Counted from the stretch's first letter, positions 1 through 4,761 are shown. The stretch is 6,901 nt of DNA from JBBQSN01 sp038213835 (GCA_038213835.1 JBBQSN010000170.1:1-6901); one strand, 5' to 3'. Made by a program: numbers and translations. The notes: generated from the letters alone by a model not told the origin.

Positions 1-497
1 GGCCCGACGTCGTCCTGATGGACCTGCGGATGCCGGGAGGGGACGGGGTCCGGGCGGTCCTGGCCCTGCGCGAGGAGGCGCTGCGCGAGCAGCGACCCGC
101 GCCCCACGTGCTGGTGCTGACGACCTATGCCTCGGCCCGCGAGGTGCACGCAGCCCTCGGGGCCGGCGCCACGGGGTACGTGCTCAAGGACTCTCCTCGC
201 GCGGAGCTCTTCGCAGCGATCCACGCCGCGGCCCGCGGGGAGTCGGTGCTCTCGGCGGCTGCCGCCACGCACGTGGTGAACCGGCTGCGGGGGGAGCCGG
301 GGGAGGAGCTCACCGACCGCGAGGTCGAGGTGCTGCGCCTGGTGGCGCGGGGGACGCCGAACCGCGTGATCGCGACCACCCTGTTCGTCAGCGAGGCCAC
401 CGTGAAGACCCACCTCGCGCACGTGTTCGACAAGCTCGGGGTCAGCGACCGCGCGGCCGCGGTGGCGGCCGGCTACGAGCGCGGCGTGCTCGGCTGA
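1..497 (+). CDS. NarL/FixJ-family response regulator, LuxR-type HTH (5' truncated)
   Basis: DNA-binding response regulator of a two-component system. The reading frame is open from base 3 (first codon CCC) to the TGA at 495-497, giving 164 visible residues; roughly the first 50 receiver residues lie before the window. The visible part opens with PDVVLMDLRMPGGDGV, whose Asp in DLRMP is the expected phosphoacceptor. The receiver's conserved Thr (VLVLTTY) and Lys (GYVLKDSP) follow. A C-terminal LuxR helix-turn-helix begins at LTDREVEVLRLVARG and continues through SEATVKTHLAHVFDKLGV, the recognition helix region. The ATG at 18 is internal, because receiver sequence continues upstream of it. NarL-type regulators usually pair with HisKA_3 kinases, so the kinase at 3602 is an unlikely partner; the real one is probably upstream, outside the window. 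It ends 27 bp from the convergent DUF1844 gene, with no clear terminator between them. Target genes cannot be told. Confidence 0.93.
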   Translation, partial: PDVVLMDLRMPGGDGVRAVLALREEALREQRPAPHVLVLTTYASAREVHAALGAGATGYVLKDSPRAELFAAIHAAARGESVLSAAAATHVVNRLRGEPGEELTDREVEVLRLVARGTPNRVIATTLFVSEATVKTHLAHVFDKLGVSDRAAAVAAGYERGVLG

Positions 498-524
498 CAG
501 GTCCGGCCGATCGCGACCGCAGGG

Positions 525-947
525 TCAGGGGTGGCCGGTGCCCGCCGCGGGCGTGACCGCGCCGGTGAGCCGCTCGCCGGGGCCCTGGCCGGGCGGGTCG
601 GGCACCACCGACGCCTCCCGGAACGCGAGCTGGAGCGTGCGCAGGCCGTCGCGCAGGGAGCGGGCGTGCTGGCTGCCGAGGTCCGGCGCGGCCGCGACCA
701 CGAGTCCGGCGAGCGCCGAGATCAGCACCCGGGCCTCGGCCAGGTCCTGGTTCTCCTGCGCCCCCGGCCCCTCCTCGAGACCGCACCGCACCGCCGCGGC
801 GCTCATCAGGTGCACGGCCGCGGTGGTGATCACCTCGACCGCCGACACCTCGGCGATGTCGCGGGCGGCCGTCACGGCGTCCGGGGCGGGGACGACGGTG
901 GGCGTGCTCGGGTGGTCCGGCCAGGGATTCGGTTCGTCCGTGCTCAT
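525..947 (-). CDS. DUF1844 domain-containing protein
   Basis: Small 140-residue protein of unknown function, read from ATG at 947 back to TGA at 527-525. Residues about 31-112 resemble the DUF1844 family: a helical first half (AEVSAVEVITTAAVHLMSAA), a short acidic linker, then DLAEARVLISALAGLV and a final helix (SLRDGLRTLQLAFREA). The first 30 residues (Pro/Asp/Thr-rich) and the last 25 (Gly/Pro-rich) look disordered. There is no signal peptide or convincing membrane span. The start was chosen because AGGG lies 7 nt upstream and the family-like sequence begins soon after. The frame stays open to an ATG at 1229, but that extension is Arg/Gly/Pro-rich and unlike a protein. The gene is divergent from infC. 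From memory, DUF1844 genes often sit beside infC in actinobacteria, which suggests but does not show a translation link. Confidence 0.82.
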   Translation of the reverse strand: MSTDEPNPWPDHPSTPTVVPAPDAVTAARDIAEVSAVEVITTAAVHLMSAAAVRCGLEEGPGAQENQDLAEARVLISALAGLVVAAAPDLGSQHARSLRDGLRTLQLAFREASVVPDPPGQGPGERLTGAVTPAAGTGHP

Positions 948-952
948 TGCTG

Positions 953-958
953 TACCCT
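953..958 (+). promoter_or_regulatory. Candidate -10 element for the infC operon
   Basis: TACCCT fits the actinobacterial TANNNT -10 pattern and would place the transcript start near 964-966, giving a leader of about 280 nt before infC. No good -35 hexamer is visible at 16-19 nt upstream; TTCGTC at 933-938 is too close. On the other strand the same bases include the AGGG that serves as ribosome binding site of the DUF1844 gene, so the infC promoter and the start of the divergent gene would overlap. A single hexamer is weak evidence. Confidence 0.3.
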
Positions 959-1186
959 GGCACGCAGACCGACCGGACCCGACGACCGCCCTCGTGGGCG
1001 ACGTCAGGACCGGTGCGCAAAGCGGAGATCCTCTCCCACCCGTCGTCACTTCTCTCCCGCCTTCGTGCGGGAGCCGTGGCCGGGTCCCGGTCACCGAGGC
1101 GGTCCGCCGCCCCGGCAGCCCGATCCGGGCGTCCCTCGTGGGCGCCAGCCGGAGTCGGGCGCGACCTCGAGGCCTCCGTCCAGCGA

Positions 1187-1215
1187 CCGCTGACGGGGGC
1201 CTTTCCCGTCGGCGG
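1187..1215 (+). promoter_or_regulatory. Strong hairpin just upstream of the infC ribosome binding site
   Basis: Bases 1187-1197 (CCGCTGACGGG) pair with 1205-1215 (CCCGTCGGCGG) over 11 continuous base pairs, one of them U-G, around a 7-nt loop GGCCTTT. The structure ends 20 nt before the AGGAG of infC. It lacks a following U-run, so an anti-terminator, ribosomal-protein binding or RNA-stability role is more likely than intrinsic termination. The pairing is seen in the sequence; the role is inferred. Confidence 0.45.
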
Positions 1216-1235
1216 CGGCTCCCGAACATGACGAC

Positions 1236-1240
1236 AGGAG
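1236..1240 (+). promoter_or_regulatory. Ribosome binding site that fixes the ATC start of infC
   Basis: AGGAG lies 6 nt before the ATC at 1247, the normal spacing. Between the in-frame TGA at 1229-1231 and this ATC there are only CGA, CAG, GAG, CAG and CAC codons, so no ATG, GTG or TTG can serve. The Shine-Dalgarno therefore supports ATC as the initiator. An out-of-frame ATG at 1228 lies upstream of this site and cannot use it. Confidence 0.75.
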
Positions 1241-1246
1241 CAGCAC

Positions 1247-1930
1247 ATCAGCGAGCCCCGCATCAACGAGCGGATCCGCGTCCCGGAGGTCCGCCTCGTC
1301 GGCCCCGCCGGCGAGCAGGTCGGGATCGTCCGCGTCGAGGACGCCCTGCGACTGGCCCAGGAGGCCGACCTCGACCTCGTCGTGGTCGCGCCTAACGAGC
1401 GACCGCCCGTCTGCAAGCTCATGGACTTCGGCAAGTTCAAGTACGAGGCCGACATGAAGGCCCGTGACGCGCGCAAGAACCAGGCCAACACGGTCCTGAA
1501 GACGATCCGCCTCCGGCTGAAGATCGACCCGCACGACTACGCGACCAAGAAGGCGCAGGCGGAGAAGTTCCTCTCCGGCGGTGACAAGGTCAAGGTCCTG
1601 ATCATGTTCCGCGGACGCGAGCAGTCCCGCCCCGAGATGGGCTACCGGCTGCTGCAGCGGATCGCGACCGACCTCGGTGACCTCGGCTTCGTCGAGAGCT
1701 CGCCGCTGCAGGACGGCCGCAACATGGTGATGGTCCTCGGGCCGCACAAGAAGAAGGCCGAGGCCAAGGCGGCGGCGCGGGTCGGCAGCAGCAAGGCGCG
1801 CCGGCGCGAGCGCGACGCCGACCCCGGCGCCGAGCAGGCGCCCGCCGATCAGGTCGAGGCCGATCAGGTCGAGGCCGATCAGGTCGAGGCCGAGCGGACC
1901 GCAGAGCAGGCGGCCACGCCCGCGGGCTGA
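1247..1930 (+). CDS. infC: Translation initiation factor IF-3, non-canonical ATC start
   Basis: IF-3 binds the 30S subunit, prevents premature 50S joining and proofreads start codon and initiator tRNA. With the ATC start the product is 227 residues: ISEPRINERIRVPEVRLVGP opens the N-domain (about 1-70), the IF-3 signature PPVCKLMDFGKFKYE follows at 53-67, then a basic linker, then the C-domain (about 85-167) with VKVLIMFRGREQSRPE and QDGRNMVMVLGPHKKK. A 60-residue low-complexity tail follows, Lys/Ala/Arg-rich and then acidic, with three tandem DQVEA units. The first in-frame canonical start, GTG at 1382, would delete 45 conserved residues. The E. coli gene starts with AUU, and IF-3 represses its own synthesis by rejecting that codon; ATC here suggests the same loop. 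First gene of infC-rpmI-rplT. The ATC would still be read by initiator tRNA as fMet. Confidence 0.95.
   Translation: MSEPRINERIRVPEVRLVGPAGEQVGIVRVEDALRLAQEADLDLVVVAPNERPPVCKLMDFGKFKYEADMKARDARKNQANTVLKTIRLRLKIDPHDYATKKAQAEKFLSGGDKVKVLIMFRGREQSRPEMGYRLLQRIATDLGDLGFVESSPLQDGRNMVMVLGPHKKKAEAKAAARVGSSKARRRERDADPGAEQAPADQVEADQVEADQVEAERTAEQAATPAG
1844..1891 (+). repeat. 15-bp tandem repeat in the infC tail
   Basis: Three perfect in-frame copies of GATCAGGTCGAGGCC (1847-1861, 1862-1876, 1877-1891), plus a matching GCC at 1844-1846, encode three DQVEA units in the acidic C-terminal tail of IF-3. Identity at the DNA level, synonymous positions included, suggests recent expansion by slippage or unequal exchange. 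Because the unit is 15 bp, copy changes keep the frame and only alter tail length. Confidence 0.9.
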
Positions 1931-1999
1931 GGCCGTCCACCAGAGCAGCACCACGAACCACAGGCACCACCCACCCAGACCCGAGGAGAGCGGCAAGCC
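1931..1999 (+). other. C/A-rich infC-rpmI spacer with the rpmI ribosome binding site
   Basis: The 69-nt spacer contains a single T, and about 1937-1982 is mostly C and A with few G, unusual in this G-rich sequence. It should be largely unstructured RNA. It could serve as a ribosome standby region or a Rho-binding stretch; neither is shown. AGGAG at 1984-1988 lies 11 nt before the rpmI ATG, a slightly long spacing. Confidence 0.4.
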
Positions 2000-2194
2000 A
2001 TGCCGAAGAACAAGACCCACAGCGGCACCAAGAAGCGGGTCCGCCTGACCGGCGCCGGCAAGCTCATGCGTGAGCAGGCGTTCGGCCGGCACCTCATGGA
2101 GGCCAAGTCGAGCCGTCGTGCACGTCGGCTGTCCAGGGACCAGCCGGTCGCGCCCGCCGACGTCCGGAAGCTGAAGAAGCTCCTCGGCAAGTGA
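2000..2194 (+). CDS. rpmI: 50S ribosomal protein L35 (bL35)
   Basis: Structural protein of the large ribosomal subunit, 64 residues, the usual length. It begins MPKNKTHSGTKKRVRLTGAGK, which matches the conserved bL35 N-terminus (K-K-T-H-S-G-x-K-K-R), and continues with a strongly basic body (SSRRARRLSRD) ending in VRKLKKLLGK. The ATG is preceded by AGGAG 11 nt upstream. It lies 69 nt after infC and 71 nt before rplT on the same strand, the order found across bacteria, so it is very probably co-transcribed with both. Nothing in it is atypical. Confidence 0.97.
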   Translation: MPKNKTHSGTKKRVRLTGAGKLMREQAFGRHLMEAKSSRRARRLSRDQPVAPADVRKLKKLLGK

Positions 2195-2209
2195 GTTGAC
2201 CGATCCCCC

Positions 2210-2236
2210 GGCCGGACGGGACGCAACCCGCCGGCC
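2210..2236 (+). promoter_or_regulatory. Hairpin with bulged A between rpmI and rplT
   Basis: GGCCGG (2210-2215) pairs with CCGGCC (2231-2236), and CGGG (2217-2220) with CCCG (2227-2230), leaving A2216 as a single bulge and a 6-nt ACGCAA loop. That is 10 G-C pairs, ending 18 nt before the rplT ribosome binding site. No U-run follows, so it is not an intrinsic terminator. bL20 is known to bind operon mRNA and repress its own operon in other bacteria; whether this hairpin is such a site is speculation. Confidence 0.45.
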
Positions 2237-2265
2237 ACCGACCAGACACACCTGAGGAGCACCAC

Positions 2266-2655
2266 GTGGCACGCGTGAAGAGGGCGGTCAACGCCCACAA
2301 GAAGCGCCGGGAAGTTCTCGAGCGCGCCAGCGGCTACCGCGGTCAGCGGTCCCGCCTGTACCGCAAGGCGAAGGAGCAGGTCACCCACTCCCTCGTCTAC
2401 AGCTACCGCGACCGCAAGGCGCGCAAGGGCGACTTCCGCCGGCTGTGGATCCAGCGCATCAACGCGGCCGCCCGCGCCAACGGCATGACCTACAACCGCT
2501 TCATCCAGGGCCTGAACCTGGCAGGCATCGAGGTCGACCGCCGGATGCTGGCCGAGATGGCCGTCAACGACGCCCCCGCGTTCGCGGTGCTCGTCAAGAC
2601 CGCCCAGGGCGCCCTCCCAGCGACCTCGGCCAAGGCCGAGGGCTCCGCGGCCTGA
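2266..2655 (+). CDS. rplT: 50S ribosomal protein L20 (bL20)
   Basis: Early-assembly protein of the large subunit that binds 23S rRNA directly. The product is 129 residues, about ten more than many homologues because of an Ala-rich tail (TAQGALPATSAKAEGSAA). Family features are the basic N-terminal extension MARVKRAVNAHKKRREVLE, the GYRGQRSRLYRKAKEQV helix, and KGDFRRLWIQRINAAARANG from residue 54, the L20 signature region. The start is GTG at 2266, preceded by AGGAG with 6 nt spacing. It closes the infC-rpmI-rplT operon; 91 nt separate it from the methyltransferase with no clear terminator, so readthrough is likely. In other bacteria this protein is the autogenous repressor of the operon. Confidence 0.97.
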   Translation: MARVKRAVNAHKKRREVLERASGYRGQRSRLYRKAKEQVTHSLVYSYRDRKARKGDFRRLWIQRINAAARANGMTYNRFIQGLNLAGIEVDRRMLAEMAVNDAPAFAVLVKTAQGALPATSAKAEGSAA

Positions 2656-2687
2656 CCCAGCGCGGGACCCACGACCTCCAGGACGGC

Positions 2688-2710
2688 GCGAGCGAGCGCA
2701 GCGAGCGAGC
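2688..2710 (+). repeat. GAGC-rich intergenic repeat
   Basis: Two identical copies of GCGAGCGAGC (2688-2697 and 2701-2710) flank a central GCA in the gap after rplT. The block is nearly a mirror repeat and is made of GAGC units. It codes for nothing I can support. Blocks of this kind recur between genes in high-GC actinobacteria, to my recollection, but this window holds only this copy, so dispersal cannot be seen here. Confidence 0.5.
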
Positions 2711-2727
2711 CATCCAGAACAGGTGCC

Positions 2728-2750
2728 TCATGGCGAGGATCGAGCCATGA
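2728..2750 (+). promoter_or_regulatory. Hairpin enclosing the start codon and ribosome binding site of the methyltransferase gene
   Basis: TCATGGC (2728-2734) is perfectly complementary to GCCATGA (2744-2750). The 9-nt loop GAGGATCGA holds the AGGA Shine-Dalgarno, and the 3' arm holds the ATG at 2747-2749. Such a fold would hide the start codon while exposing the ribosome binding site, so translation could depend on coupling, temperature or a bound factor. The complementarity is seen directly; a regulatory role is inferred. Confidence 0.5.
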
Positions 2751-3574
2751 ACGAGCTGCTGTCCTCGCCCCGCGCAGAGCGGGTCAGGACAGTGGCTCGC
2801 CTGTCCGGGCGTCCCGCGCGTCGCCGGGCGGGCCTGTTCCTCGCCGAAGGGCCGCAGGCGGTCCGCGAGGCCGTGCCCGCCGGCGTGGTGCGCGACCTCT
2901 ACCTCACCCCCGAGGCCGCGCAGCGCCATCACGAGATCGTGGCGGCGGCGCAGGCCCTGGGTGTCGCCGTGCGCTCCTGCACCGAGGAGGTGCTGGCGGT
3001 GATGGCCGACACCGTCACGCCGCAGGGCCTGCTGGCCGTCTGCCGGGTCAGCGACCGGCCGTTGCCCGAGGTCCTCGATCGTCGCCCTCGGCTGGTGTCG
3101 GTGCTCGCGCACGTGCGCGACCCCGGCAACGCCGGGACGGTGATCCGGGCCTCGGACGCTGCCGGTGCCGGCGCGGTCGTCCTCACCGACGCGAGCGTCG
3201 ACCCGTTCAACCCCAAGTGCGTGCGCGCGACCGCGGGCAGCCTGTTCCACCTCGACCTGGTCACCGGGCCCACGCTGGCACAGGCCGTCGAGGGCCTGCG
3301 GGCCGCCGGCCTCACCGTGCTGGCCGCCGACGGTGCCGGCAGCGAGGACCTCGACGACCTGCAGGATCGTGCCGACGGCGGCGACGGACCGCTCCTCGGC
3401 CCGGTCGCGTGGGTGTTCGGCAACGAGGCGTGGGGCCTGCCCGAGGAGGACCGCGCGCTCGCCGACGCCGTCGTCCGGGTCCCCGTGCACGGCCGGGCCG
3501 AGAGCCTCAACCTGGCGACGGCGGCCACCGTCTGCCTCTACGCCACCGCCCGGGCGCACCGACCCCGGGGCTGA
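2747..3574 (+). CDS. SpoU/TrmH-family RNA 2'-O-ribose methyltransferase (probable 23S rRNA)
   Basis: SAM-dependent knotted (SPOUT) enzyme that methylates a ribose 2'-OH in RNA, probably rRNA. The 275 residues comprise an N-terminal substrate-binding domain (RRRAGLFLAEGPQAVREA, about 25-42; to about 105) and a SpoU catalytic domain (about 115-270). Motif 1 is HVRDPGNAGTVIRASDAAG at 122-140, with Asn128 and Arg134. Then come NPKCVRATAGSLFHL at 155-169, motif 2 FGNEAWGLP at 224-232, and motif 3 ESLNLATAATVCLY at 252-265. All key residues of the knot are present. ATG at 2747 was chosen over GTG at 2723 because AGGA lies 7 nt upstream and the family-like sequence starts there. The position just after rplT matches tsnR of mycobacteria, but the modified nucleotide cannot be read from sequence. 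Probably transcribed in part from the infC operon. Confidence 0.9.
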   Translation: MNELLSSPRAERVRTVARLSGRPARRRAGLFLAEGPQAVREAVPAGVVRDLYLTPEAAQRHHEIVAAAQALGVAVRSCTEEVLAVMADTVTPQGLLAVCRVSDRPLPEVLDRRPRLVSVLAHVRDPGNAGTVIRASDAAGAGAVVLTDASVDPFNPKCVRATAGSLFHLDLVTGPTLAQAVEGLRAAGLTVLAADGAGSEDLDDLQDRADGGDGPLLGPVAWVFGNEAWGLPEEDRALADAVVRVPVHGRAESLNLATAATVCLYATARAHRPRG

Positions 3575-3589
3575 GCCCGCTCTCACGGC

Positions 3590-3595
3590 TACTCT
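3590..3595 (+). promoter_or_regulatory. Candidate -10 element for a leaderless histidine kinase mRNA
   Basis: TACTCT fits TANNNT and ends 6 nt before the ATG at 3602, placing the transcript start at or next to the A of the start codon. No Shine-Dalgarno lies in front of this gene (the preceding bases are CTCTCCGCCC), which agrees with leaderless translation, common in actinobacteria. No clear -35 is present. Confidence 0.5.
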
Positions 3596-3601
3596 CCGCC
3601 C

Positions 3602-4693
3602 ATGGCCCAGCACCCACTGCCGTCCGGCGCGCTGATCAGCCGGCAGCACCACCCGGACGGACTGGTCGTGGCCGGGCCCGACGCCGTCGTGATGGGCAGC
3701 AACAAGGCCACCACCCGCTGCACCGGGCTGTCCGAGGCCGACCTGGTGGGGCAGGACGTCCGGGTGGTCCTGCCGTTGCAGGACACCAGCGGCCGGCGGT
3801 ACTGGGACGCGACCGACCCGTGGCACGGCATCGCCACCCGCACCGGCCACCGGGAGCGGCTGCTCCTGCTGCCCGGCGGCCGCGAGCTGCTCGTCACCGC
3901 GTCGTACGTGCGGCAGGAGCACCTGGGTCCGGTCGACCGGGTGGTGCTCTCGCTGCGTGACACCGAGTCGCGGCGCCGGGCGGAGACCGACCACGCCGGC
4001 TTGATCTCCACCGTCGCGCACGAGCTGCGCTCGCCGCTGACGTCGGTCAAGGGCTTCAGCTCGACCCTGCTGCGGCGCTGGGACAAGTTCACCGACGAGC
4101 AGAAGCAGCTGATGCTGCAGACGATCGAGGCCGACGCGGACCGCGTCACCCGGCTGATCACCGAGCTGCTGGACATCTCCCGGATCGACGCAGGTCGACT
4201 GCAGGTGCGCCGCCAGCCGGTCGACGTCGCCGCCGTGGTGCGCGGCCAGGTCGAGCGCGCCCTCGCCGGCGGCACCGGCGACACCCCGTCCCCGGAGTGG
4301 TACGTCGTCGACGTCGCCCCCGACCTGCCCGAGGTCTGGGCCGACCCGGACCGGCTCGAGCAGATCCTGGGCAACCTGATCGAGAACGGCCGCCGCCACG
4401 GCCGCGTCCCGGTCCACGTGCGGGTGGCGGTCGACCCCGACTCGCCCGACGACGAGCGCGGGGTCGAGGTGGTCGTGGAGGACTCCGGCGACGGCATCCC
4501 CGAGGCCGACATCCCCCTGGTGTTCAGCAAGTTCTGGCGCGGCTCGCGCCGCGGCGGCACCGGCCTGGGCCTGTACGTCGTGCGCGGGCTGGTCGAGGCG
4601 CACGAGGGCCGGATGACCGTCGGCCGGTCCCGCCACGGCGGCGCGCTGTTCCGCTTCACCCTCAAGGGCGGCGCCCCCGATCACCTGGGCTGA
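3602..4693 (+). CDS. Cytoplasmic PAS-domain sensor histidine kinase, orphan
   Basis: Sensor kinase of 363 residues that should autophosphorylate on His140 and pass the phosphate to a response regulator. Residues about 10-120 form a PAS-like sensor domain (GPDAVVMGSNKATTRCTG, typical of its first strand and helix), and VDRVVLSLRDTESRRR leads into the kinase. The HisKA domain (about 130-200) has STVAHELRSPLTSVKGF. The HATPase domain (about 240-355) has the N box NLIENGRRHG at 258-267, G1 box DSGDGIP at 294-300, F box FSKFW, and G2 box GTGLGLYVVRGLVEAHEG from 319. The N box has Gly where Ala is usual (ENG for ENA); the catalytic Asn258 and Asn262 are kept. No signal peptide or membrane span is visible, so it probably senses an internal ligand or redox state. 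No regulator is next to it; an OmpR-type partner would be expected elsewhere. The gene separates the methyltransferase from pheS. Confidence 0.92.
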   Translation: MAQHPLPSGALISRQHHPDGLVVAGPDAVVMGSNKATTRCTGLSEADLVGQDVRVVLPLQDTSGRRYWDATDPWHGIATRTGHRERLLLLPGGRELLVTASYVRQEHLGPVDRVVLSLRDTESRRRAETDHAGLISTVAHELRSPLTSVKGFSSTLLRRWDKFTDEQKQLMLQTIEADADRVTRLITELLDISRIDAGRLQVRRQPVDVAAVVRGQVERALAGGTGDTPSPEWYVVDVAPDLPEVWADPDRLEQILGNLIENGRRHGRVPVHVRVAVDPDSPDDERGVEVVVEDSGDGIPEADIPLVFSKFWRGSRRGGTGLGLYVVRGLVEAHEGRMTVGRSRHGGALFRFTLKGGAPDHLG

Positions 4694-4747
4694 CGGTCGA
4701 GCCGGGGCTGCAGGGGAATCGGTGCAGGGCCGTACCCGGTCGGCTCC

Positions 4748-4753
4748 TAGACT
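4748..4753 (+). promoter_or_regulatory. Candidate -10 element for pheST, leaderless or nearly so
   Basis: TAGACT is a good actinobacterial -10 and ends 8 nt before the ATG at 4762, so transcription would begin at or within a base or two of the start codon. There is no Shine-Dalgarno before pheS. The 68-nt gap after the kinase gene has no room for a T-box or a Phe-rich leader peptide. A hairpin-like pair CTGCA/TGCAG (4708-4712 and 4723-4727) lies upstream, without a U-run. No convincing -35 is seen. Confidence 0.6.
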
Positions 4754-4761
4754 CTGGTCCC

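Larger units (their letters stand above)
948..1246 (+). promoter_or_regulatory. Divergent intergenic region / structured 5' leader of infC
   Basis: A 299-nt stretch without a credible gene, between the divergent DUF1844 and infC starts. Read as infC leader RNA it holds several perfect or near-perfect hairpins. One at 1054-1073 has a 7-bp stem (CTCCCGC/GCGGGAG) with UUCG in its loop. One at 1076-1094 has 8 bp including one G-U pair. Small ones lie at 1098-1108 and 1118-1130, and an 11-bp one lies at 1187-1215. No U-run follows any of them, so none looks like an intrinsic terminator. The 12-mer CCCTCGTGGGCG occurs twice, at 989-1000 and 1133-1144. Leaders of infC-rpmI-rplT operons in other bacteria bind L20 or act as attenuators. 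A similar role here is inference, and I do not recognise a known motif. Confidence 0.5.

Noticed and set aside
498..524. Bidirectional terminator between the response regulator and DUF1844 genes
   Set aside because: Only a weak GGTC/GACC pairing without U-runs; not enough to call in 27 bp.
948..1229. N-terminal extension of the DUF1844 gene to an ATG at 1229
   Set aside because: The added residues are Arg/Gly/Pro-rich with no protein-like pattern, they cross the infC leader, and the ATG at 947 has its own ribosome binding site.
1382..1930. infC starting at GTG 1382 (182 residues)
   Set aside because: It would drop 45 conserved N-domain residues including RINERIRVPEVRL, and no Shine-Dalgarno fits.
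1091..2272. 393-codon open frame on the minus strand over infC and rpmI
   Set aside because: It is antisense to well-recognised genes, has no family resemblance, and the tandem repeat merely appears in it as a repeated GLDLI-type string.
2723..2746. Upstream in-frame GTG start of the methyltransferase
   Set aside because: It adds only eight unconserved residues, lacks a ribosome binding site, and the ATG at 2747 has AGGA at 7 nt.
1..4693. Response regulator at 1-497 and kinase at 3602-4693 as a cognate pair
   Set aside because: They are 3.1 kb apart with a conserved translation operon between them, and NarL-type regulators normally pair with HisKA_3 kinases, not this HisKA type.
4694..4761. 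T-box, leader peptide or intrinsic terminator before pheS
   Set aside because: The gap is 68 nt, has no T-box sequence, no run of Phe codons and no U-run; the small CTGCA/TGCAG pairing alone is not convincing.
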